From positions 1 to 64,000 of the forward strand of contig JAGVSM010000825.1 in the NCBI GenBank assembly GCA_022494885.1: a stretch of DNA of 64,000 nt, in the 5' to 3' direction. The notes beneath the pieces were generated by a model that saw only the letters and a program-made list of their open reading frames with translations, searched no databases and was not told where the DNA came from. Positions 59,201 to 64,000 of this stretch are shown piece after piece. Each line of letters starts with the position of its first letter. Positions within the stretch are counted from its first letter, which is position 1. The position numbers and the translations under genes are program-made. The stretch is from Micrasema longulum (lineage: Eukaryota > Arthropoda > Insecta > Trichoptera > Brachycentridae).

Positions 59201-62145
59201 AATAAAATAATTTCCAAAGAACTGACGAAACCGTTAGCGCACTAATTCGCGTAATTCGTAGGCAAATAACCTTATCACAATATGCTAAAATCATGAATAC
59301 AAGCCCACAAGTATAAAATCGTGAATAGTTAATTCTATGCAGTTCAAGTTCAACTTTAAAACTTGTATAAACGATCAATTTCAATGATGTTTCCTCTTAA
59401 TTTCGCGCTAGGTGAATGTCCCGCCCAATGGAATGTCAAAATAATTAAATTAGCAACATTAATATGTTTACTAATCAAATGTTTTTAATATTCGTGAGGA
59501 TTTTATTTACGTATTTTTTCGGAAAAGAGATTGATTGCGGTTATAAAAACCTTTGCTTTTATCCTTTACAAAAAACGACATGTTATTTATTGAATGATTA
59601 TAACGAACTGGTCTGTGACATGTGAAAGTGGCAGGGTGATAACGCTAATAACTGAGAAATAAAAAATAAATAAAAAAAGTAATATTTATTAATTTTATTT
59701 TATTTCATTGGAAAGCCAACAGACAATTATATTATAAATACATATCATAAAGTCCAATTAGAGGCTCTCACATAATATTGTTATTGTAAGTGTTGTCTCA
59801 TAAAAATTATACATAAAATAATATAACAAATCATACAAATCTTATAATATTACTAAAAATGTAAATGTAATATATATTATCAAAAATATATCTACTTTTG
59901 AATATTGGTCACACAGTTTATATATATAATTCCTCTGTACGTGTGATGTCACCGTACTCTAAACGGCTTAACTGATTTACGTGCGGTTTTCAGAGAAATA
60001 TAGATCTTAGCGCTGTGCGTGTTCGTAGATATTAAAATCGTATCTAGTATGTAAAAAATAAGTAAGGAGCATAAATGGTTTATTTATCAATCTCTCATAG
60101 TTGCATTTGAGGAGAATGCACTTACAAAAAAATGGAAAGATGTTGTTTTTTGTGCATAAAAAAAGTTTGTTTTTGAATGTTTACAAACAGCATTTGTTTT
60201 TTGTGGATTTCAATCAGATTCTTTCCTTAAATTCCTTATAATTTCTACCCATTTATTTCTTTTTATTGGATTTTTGGTAACAGTAAAATAATATTAAATT
60301 CAATACATTTTAAAAAAATCGTATACCTACACCTACATATGTACACCCCTTTGTTGGTGAGACGACTGGAGTTTGACGTTTGCAAAAAGAATGCCATATT
60401 TGAAAAAATATTTATTTTATGTGTTGGAATTCAACCATAAACAAGTACCTACTTAAATTCAACATTTTTTAACATGGACAATTTTCAGTTTTGAAATTTA
60501 ATTACAAACAAGTACTTCTAAAACGAAAGTAGAGTTTTACTATAGTTTAATTTTTAACTATCGTACTACTATTAATGTGGTTTTTCACCCGCGTTTTTAC
60601 TTGAATAAAATATAACCAAATTTTTTTAAATTTCAAATCTCAAAAATTTTATATTATGTTTTATTCATTTTTTACACATTGTTACACTGTGGAATGTGAC
60701 TTTGCAAACGTCAAAAAGGTGAACAAATTAAACCACGTGATAACATGGCATATTTAAACGCAATCAATTGATAACATCGGTCAACAGAATCTTAAAATAA
60801 TAATAATGTTTGACAATTTCATATAATAAAAACCGAAAAACAATAACAATATTTAAATATCTTATTTGAAAACAAGAATGATAATAAAAATTAATAGACA
60901 ACAAAAATACGGTAATTAAAGAAGCTCTAAAATATTATAATGTAGGCATAATATAATTATAGAATTAAGAATAGTCCAGAAAGAGCGTAAAATCATATTT
61001 CAATACATCGGACTGTGCCCAAAAACCGCTACTTTCGCCGCACGTAATGTCAGATCGCGAAAAATATAATCAAAACACATTTGCCTTAAAAAATGTCAGA
61101 AAAAAAAAAAAAACTATTTTTAATTTCTCTAAAATTTTATTGTACTTGCGAAAACATTGATTGTCACAGCAGAGTAGATAAGTAAAGGGAGATTTAATAA
61201 TAGTTATTTAATAAATGAACTTTGAACTTCAAAAATAAAACAAATTTAAAACAAACAAAAATAAATTTGACTGCCACAAAATTGAACGGCCGAGGTCTGG
61301 TGGAAAAATACTGTCAAATCGTTTTCAAAATGTTTTCGTTTTTTAAGTAAAAAAAGTCATCGTCGAACGAACTCTCCGATTTAGATTGCTTAAGCATTGA
61401 TAAGTATAGTCTATCCCGTATTCGTAAATAAAACAATACTGAGAGACGTGAGTAATTAAAGATAACCGGTAAACGTCAAAAATGATACCATCTTCATTAT
61501 TCTATTATTAACGTTTTACTCGCCAACATTGGCGGGTTGAATTTTTAACTAACGTGCAAATAGTTTTACTATCCACCTTTAGTTACTATGGATGAATCAA
61601 CTATTTTTTTCTATTTTGGACTATTAATACTGATTTTTACTATTACTAACGATAATACAACCGGGCCTTAGCCAATCGGCGCAGGATAGCGAGGTATTGC
61701 ACACTTTTTTTGGTTTTGCTTTGGGCAACAGCAAATCACACAATGACGAAATGAAAAGATCTATCTTTCTTAATGTCAAACACAATGTCAAATGTCACTT
61801 AGTATATAGTTTATCGAAAAATTGAATATGGAAAAAAACTTTGCTGAACCAGCTAATGGCAGGCAAGCCAATGTTCGGGCAGGACAACGTCTGTCGGGTC
61901 CGCTAGTATATATATATATTTTAAAACCACAGAACTTCTTGAACGAGGGAAGCCATCACGCGAACAACAAGAGAAATAATTATTTTATTATATTTTCAGG
62001 TTTCTTCGCGTACTATGAGATTTGTGAAATTACGGCAGAAGAGAAGTGGCACGTGGTTTCCAATGATGGAATATATGCCAGCAGTTACGCCACTAAAGGA
62101 GATCAATGGGCGTCATTTGAAGACGAGAGTACGGTTTTTTTGAAG
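47204..62145 (+). CDS. Family-18 chitinase, six exons (3' end beyond the window)
   Basis: Secreted endochitinase that cleaves beta-1,4 bonds of chitin by substrate-assisted catalysis. Exons: 47204-47297, 49941-50227, 52847-52954, 53911-54171, 56409-56586, 62000-62145; phases 1, 0, 0, 0, 1, 0 join without a stop to 358 residues. A signal peptide (about 1-24, ending RVAA) precedes Q25. GH18 landmarks in order: '[14 protein letters not shown]' (37-50), '[12 protein letters not shown]', '[17 protein letters not shown]', catalytic '[12 protein letters not shown]' with D152, D155, D157 and acid E159 all present, 'MTYDYH' (222-227), and '[15 protein letters not shown]'. The final barrel strand (a W in '..MIWSID' in relatives) must be on a later exon. 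No linker or chitin-binding domain is seen yet. Short group-IV/gut-type chitinases fit the length, but the group is not settled. The intact catalytic residues argue for an active enzyme rather than a chitinase-like growth factor. Confidence 0.92.
47385..47500 (-). mobile_element. L2/CR1-type 3' tail in chitinase intron 1
   Basis: Inverse of 26000-26130: 'tgtgaaaatcaccttgaggg', 'ttgcagctacagagcg'. Confidence 0.55.
48320..48545 (+). repeat. REP-E (LINE-like 3' tail) copy
   Basis: Same sequence as 33110-33345, including hairpin CCCAC..GTGGG around AGGC..GCCT at 48398-48424. It lies in chitinase intron 1. Confidence 0.6.
48643..48799 (-). mobile_element. MITE-like element, right copy of an inverted pair
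   Basis: Inverted partner of 45199-45355. The pair brackets chitinase exon 1 and its upstream region. Confidence 0.6.
49065..49250 (-). repeat. REP-A copy cut by a mariner fragment
   Basis: 'gtttgagtggccactttact' and 'tgtgtaacattcaccattct' identify REP-A; it stops at 'aaaagagctaaaacgga' where mariner sequence begins. Confidence 0.6.
49250..49805 (+). pseudogene. mariner-type transposase fragment
   Basis: Broken frame on the plus strand: 'GRPSM', '[19 protein letters not shown]', '[19 protein letters not shown]', then '[17 protein letters not shown]', the first catalytic aspartate block of mariner transposases. In-frame stops, and the later DD34D residues are not found, so the copy is dead. 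A 9-bp repeat tract (about 49604-49645) disrupts the sequence after 'SPRR'. Only the 3' side ('ttttctgaacacacctcgta') may keep a terminal repeat. Confidence 0.75.
49941..50227 (+). CDS. Chitinase exon 2 (barrel start)
   Basis: Acceptor 'ctgtattccag' ends at 49940. Codes residues 32-127, from the conserved '[11 protein letters not shown]' to '[14 protein letters not shown]'. It ends at a textbook donor, gtaagt (50228). Other frames through this exon stay open by chance but give no recognisable protein. Confidence 0.92.
50430..50830 (+). mobile_element. LINE 3' end in chitinase intron 2
   Basis: '[19 protein letters not shown]'-like text and '[14 protein letters not shown]' then stop, the usual C-terminus of jockey/CR1-group LINEs. 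An AT-rich 3' tail carries hairpin CACCAA/TTGGTG at 50762-50791 enclosing GCTAC/GTGGC. Confidence 0.65.
51385..51680 (+). mobile_element. SINE-1 copy (best preserved tRNA-like head)
   Basis: Head 'ggcctcgtggtataatggtt' (A box) and 'gggttcgattcccgac' (B box). The anticodon arm TTTGC-CTGCCAC-GCAAG folds with a GCC anticodon, pointing to a tRNA-Gly origin. There is no pairing acceptor stem, so it is a SINE and not a tRNA gene. Shared tail to 51665. Confidence 0.8.
51815..52260 (-). mobile_element. LINE post-polymerase fragment in intron 2
   Basis: Minus strand, in pieces: '[20 protein letters not shown]', 'SNSLKILGF', then 51816-52139 with '[18 protein letters not shown]' and '[18 protein letters not shown]'. 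Confidence 0.65.
52540..52640 (+). mobile_element. Reverse-transcriptase motif fragment
   Basis: '[19 protein letters not shown]' and 'YINDL' correspond to the GVPQGS..GPLLF and INDL blocks of LINE reverse transcriptases. About 100 bases, with a stop inside. Confidence 0.6.
52847..52954 (+). CDS. Chitinase exon 3 (catalytic motif)
   Basis: 108 bases exactly (36 codons), phase 0 at both ends. Acceptor 'gatgtctag', donor gtaatt. Encodes '[20 protein letters not shown]' followed by '[16 protein letters not shown]', the GH18 active-site strand. Confidence 0.93.
53911..54171 (+). CDS. Chitinase exon 4
   Basis: Acceptor 'ttatttttag'; 87 codons, phase 0; donor gtaaga. Encodes '[20 protein letters not shown]', '[19 protein letters not shown]' and '[17 protein letters not shown]', where M222, Y224 and D225 correspond to substrate-binding residues in GH18. 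Confidence 0.92.
54285..55510 (-). mobile_element. L2/CR1-type LINE, polymerase to 3' end (largest retrotransposon ORF here)
   Basis: Minus-strand open frame of at least 332 codons (55463-54465, open a little further upstream): '[20 protein letters not shown]' (15-34), catalytic '[10 protein letters not shown]' (YADD at 48-51), '[20 protein letters not shown]', '[16 protein letters not shown]' and C-terminal '[20 protein letters not shown]'. After the stop, a 3' tail has 'aaagcgcccttgg', 'ggcgctatataagttatcc' and a TAA-rich microsatellite. The endonuclease half is missing (5' truncation). The uninterrupted frame suggests a fairly recent insertion. It sits antisense to the chitinase in intron 4. 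Confidence 0.88.
55555..55815 (-). repeat. Inverted partner of 39895-40145
   Basis: 'ttctggctgcgatacgctcc', 'aaacacacaaacacag', 'aacttcgctggtctgtcttt'. It includes an AC-rich simple tract. Confidence 0.55.
56409..56586 (+). CDS. Chitinase exon 5
   Basis: Acceptor 'atcgttttag'; 178 bases, ending GAT G|gtaagt (phase 1). Encodes '[20 protein letters not shown]' and '[10 protein letters not shown]', followed by '[11 protein letters not shown]' across the junction. Confidence 0.92.
56640..56837 (+). mobile_element. SINE-4: poly-A-tailed tRNA-like retroposon
   Basis: B box 'gggttcgattcccgcc' then 'ggtctgggtgttgtggtgta', 'cagctgacaagcctcaaaat', 'ggcttagcgggttattcc' and a run of 17 A. Head 5' part missing. 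It lies just inside intron 5. Confidence 0.6.
57212..57415. mobile_element. Foldback/MITE element with about 75-bp arms
   Basis: 57212-57287 and 57341-57415 are inverted copies ('tttgtatcccggagccg' against 'cggctccgggatacaaa', 'gtggtttaccagctg' against 'cagctggtaaaccac') around a 53-base spacer. No coding capacity. Confidence 0.75.
57420..58710. other. Intron sequence with a GT-rich microsatellite
   Basis: 58139-58216 is an imperfect (GT/GC)n tract ending in a small palindrome 'tgcgtgcgcacgcatgcgca'. Bases 58319-58333 (AAGAGG-ttg-CCTCTT) form the inner stem of a LINE-tail-like hairpin. Otherwise AT-rich. Confidence 0.45.
58715..58875 (+). mobile_element. SINE-2 copy
   Basis: 'gttgtggtcctgtggctagt' head, B-box-like 'tggttcgaatttc', body 'gagttatttacaactcgtcg', 'aaaatggccctcaaag', end A-rich. 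Confidence 0.7.
58880..59920. other. AT-rich intron sequence
   Basis: No exon-like or repeat-like signal that I can support. Confidence 0.35.
59925..61925 (+). mobile_element. Possible 2-kb non-autonomous DNA element
   Basis: Left end 'tatatataattcctctgtac' with 'actctaaacggcttaactga', right end 'gacaacgtctgtcgggtccg' then 'ctagt'. Both ends resemble the two ends of a repeat common in insects. No transposase frame is seen between them. The element fills much of the space before exon 6. Confidence 0.35.
62000..62145 (+). CDS. Chitinase exon 6
   Basis: Acceptor 'tatattttcag'; 146 bases complete the split glycine codon and give '[20 protein letters not shown]' and '[19 protein letters not shown]'. 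Donor AAG|gtagta, phase 0. Without splicing the frame reads into the intron and stops, so at least one more exon lies right of the window. Confidence 0.9.
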
Positions 62146-62399
62146 GTAGTATTATTTTCGTTACTCTTATTTTATTTTCTGTACCATAATTTAAATTTAT
62201 TACTAAAACACATGTTAATTGTACTTGTGCGAGATATGGTGAGTGGCGATAGCGGGGTGGTCCATTGTCATTCGAGAGAATGTAAAAATATTTGAGCGAG
62301 TGACCATGGATCACCTTGCCGGCGCTTCTAGCTGTGTTGCCTACGGGTGTGATACCCCACCGACACCACACCACACACATACAATCTGGGAGATTCTGT

Positions 62400-63300
62400 A
62401 GCTCAATCACAAACAACTATCGCCGTGCTTAAAAACATGCTCAGCATTTGAGCAATTACAATGAACAATAATGAACATGCTTAAGTTATCGCAGTCATAA
62501 GTATACGCAAGAACTGCAAGAGGCCTTAACAATTATGGAAAGCATTCTTCAAAATAACTACAGTATGAAGATAAGTAAAGACAAAACAAAGCTACTGACT
62601 GTAGGCCAAATGCAACACCAGATGAGAGTAGTGATGTCGGGAATACCACTAAAGAACACTACGGAGTTTGTCTACCTCGGGAGCAAAATAACGTGGGACG
62701 GTCGGTCTAAGAGCGAGGTCGACAGCCGTATACATCAAGCTAGACTTGCATTTAATAAAAGGTCAAAATCAATTTAATCAAATAATATAGACCTAAAACT
62801 AAGAATACTCCTAATCAAGACCTTTGTATGGAGTATCTTGATGTATGGCTGCGAGACATGCTGCCCATCCGAAAGAGATAAACGGAGACAAGAGGCTTTT
62901 GAGATGTGGTCTTATAGAAGACTACTAGGAATTTCCTGGAGAGACCACATTACAAATGAGAATGTTCTCCAAAGAATCGAAGGTGGAAGGCACCTGCTCA
63001 GGACCTTGTCCGAAAGGCGAGCGAGATGGATCGGCCATGTAATACGTCAAGAAGGCCTCCTGCATGTCATAATGGAGGGGATGACCGAGGGGACCAATTC
63101 TAGGGGAATCCCACGCCGAGAGTACCTGGAGGACCTATTAGAGGACGTGCGCTGCTCATCATATGTTCACTTTAAAAGAGCCGCACAAGACAGGGAGGAA
63201 TGAAGGAGAGGAATAAATGTAACTGCTGCCAGCCAATTCCAGGATTGAGACTAGAGAAGAAGAAGAAGTATGCGCGTGTGTAATCTTTTAGACATCCTTA
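62400..63300 (+). repeat. REP-B copy interrupted by an RTE insertion
   Basis: 62400-62508 matches 8185-8300; the sequence continues at 63267 ('agtatgcgcgtgtgtaatct'), comparable to 'cacgcgtgtaatctcg' at 117-133. Confidence 0.55.
62509..63266 (+). mobile_element. RTE-type LINE C-terminal half (RTE-4)
   Basis: Starts in the polymerase thumb ('TQELQEALTIMESILQNNYS', 'MKISKDKTKLLTVGQ', 'TTEFVYLGSKITWDGRSKSE'), stop at 62778, then 'LIKTFVWSILMYGCET', 'QEAFEMWSYRRLLGISWRDH' and 'RRARWIGHVIRQEGLLH' to a stop near 63203, ending in a GAAGAAGAA tail. Bordered by 'agtatacgc' (62500-62508) and 'agtatgcgc' (63267-63275), a likely target-site duplication. It follows chitinase exon 6 in the next intron. 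Confidence 0.8.
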
Positions 63301-63618
63301 ATTAGCAGAATGCGTATTGAGCACTGCTGCAATGGATCTCACCTGTTCGGAATCCATGTCCGTGACTCTGCTATGTGCGAATGTCAGCTTGAGGAAGAAG
63401 ACTTTACCCGTGTTTTTTTTCAATGCCCCATAAATTATTTTAATCCTGATTTCCTATCTAACCTCTCTGATGTTAACATCCCATCCCCTACTTATATTCT
63501 AACTCTCTTGTCTCCACCTAATAAACATTCATTTAAAATTCTAGGTAAATATCTAGTAAAAAATGATATAAAATTAAATAATATTTTGAATATCGCTAGC
63601 CCAAAGCAACAGTGAGAT
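63300..63618 (+). mobile_element. LINE C-terminal zinc-finger-like fragment
   Basis: 101 codons (63310-63615): 'HLFGIHVRDSAMCECQLEEE' followed by 'DFTRVFFQCPINYF'. The C-x-C...H/F-x-CP pattern matches the cysteine-rich end after the RNase H domain of I/jockey-type LINEs. Confidence 0.55.
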
Positions 63619-63853
63619 ATCTCTGAAGAACATGCTTTGAGATAATCGGACTTTGAGGTGTGCAAAGGGTCTGACTGAATTAAATTATTTGAGGTAGATT
63701 ATGAATACTGTATTTTCACATAGGTTAACTTTCTAACTTCTATATTTTATATTTTGAAAACATGTATTTATTTAATTAATTCACATATCTGCATGTGAAT
63801 CTCAAAATGTGAAATTTCGGGTTTATCTCACTGTTGCTTTGGGCTAACGATAT
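63590..63853. mobile_element. MITE-like element with 30-bp TIRs
   Basis: 'agcccaaagcaacagtgaga' at 63598-63617 is exactly mirrored by 'tctcactgttgctttgggct' at 63826-63845; similarity extends to 'atatcg' outside. The 200-base interior is AT-rich and non-coding. The LINE fragment's last codons lie in the left TIR. Confidence 0.7.
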
Positions 63854-63854
63854 G

Positions 63855-63910
63855 TCTAAATGTTTGTGGACATAGCTGGATTTCACTCCTAAAGAAGTAA
63901 ATATATTAGG
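63855..63910 (+). repeat. REP-A terminal fragment
   Basis: 'aaatgtttgtggacatagct' and 'ggatttcactcctaaagaag' match the REP-A terminal arm at 27725-27775. Confidence 0.4.
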
Positions 63911-64000
63911 ATTGAAAACACCCCCTCTAACATGAAAATTTTATTTAACTATCATAAACTGCTTATTATCCACATTTTTGAACGATTGTTCATTCTCACA

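Noticed and set aside
1..64000. CRISPR arrays, bacterial operons, phage genes or ribosomal RNA
   Set aside because: No regularly spaced identical repeats, no long prokaryotic frames and no rRNA-like sequence. All real coding signals are split eukaryotic exons or retrotransposon remnants.

Overview
The window looks like AT-rich nuclear DNA from an insect, or at least an arthropod. The evidence is two recognisable animal genes with short exons and GT-AG introns, a chitinase of insect type, and a very dense load of non-LTR retrotransposon fragments, tRNA-derived SINEs and small inverted-repeat elements. There are no bacterial operons, ribosomal RNA genes or CRISPR arrays. I cannot name the species.

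Left edge (about 1-4.3 kb). On the minus strand lies the 5' part of a fatty-acid amide hydrolase 2-like gene. The first coding exon (4243-4067) carries a membrane anchor. The next exon (1510-1291) carries the catalytic lysine motif GVPLTVKES. The exons join in phase 0, and the gene runs off the left edge.

Middle (about 4.3-47 kb). This is a gene desert of roughly 43 kb. I found no supportable host exon in it. It holds 3' fragments of RTE-type, L2/CR1-type and other non-LTR retrotransposons, at least five tRNA-like SINE families, many copies of an inverted-repeat family centred on the palindrome AAGTGGCCACTT (called REP-A here), and several TIR/MITE-like elements. Many are nested in one another, and a few keep target-site duplications.

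Right part (47.2-64 kb). On the plus strand, six exons of a family-18 chitinase (47204-62145) encode 358 residues: a signal peptide, then most of the GH18 barrel with an intact [10 protein letters not shown] catalytic motif. Every exon joins in phase. The 3' end lies beyond the window. Its introns hold a mariner fragment, LINE fragments, SINEs, a 75-bp-arm hairpin element and probably a 2-kb DNA element.

The two genes have no obvious functional link: one is predicted to hydrolyse fatty-acid amides at membranes, the other to be a secreted chitin hydrolase. The most unusual material is in the repeats: same-shape, different-sequence hairpins in LINE-like 3' tails, SINE families with different heads sharing one tail, and several inverted-repeat elements I cannot assign.
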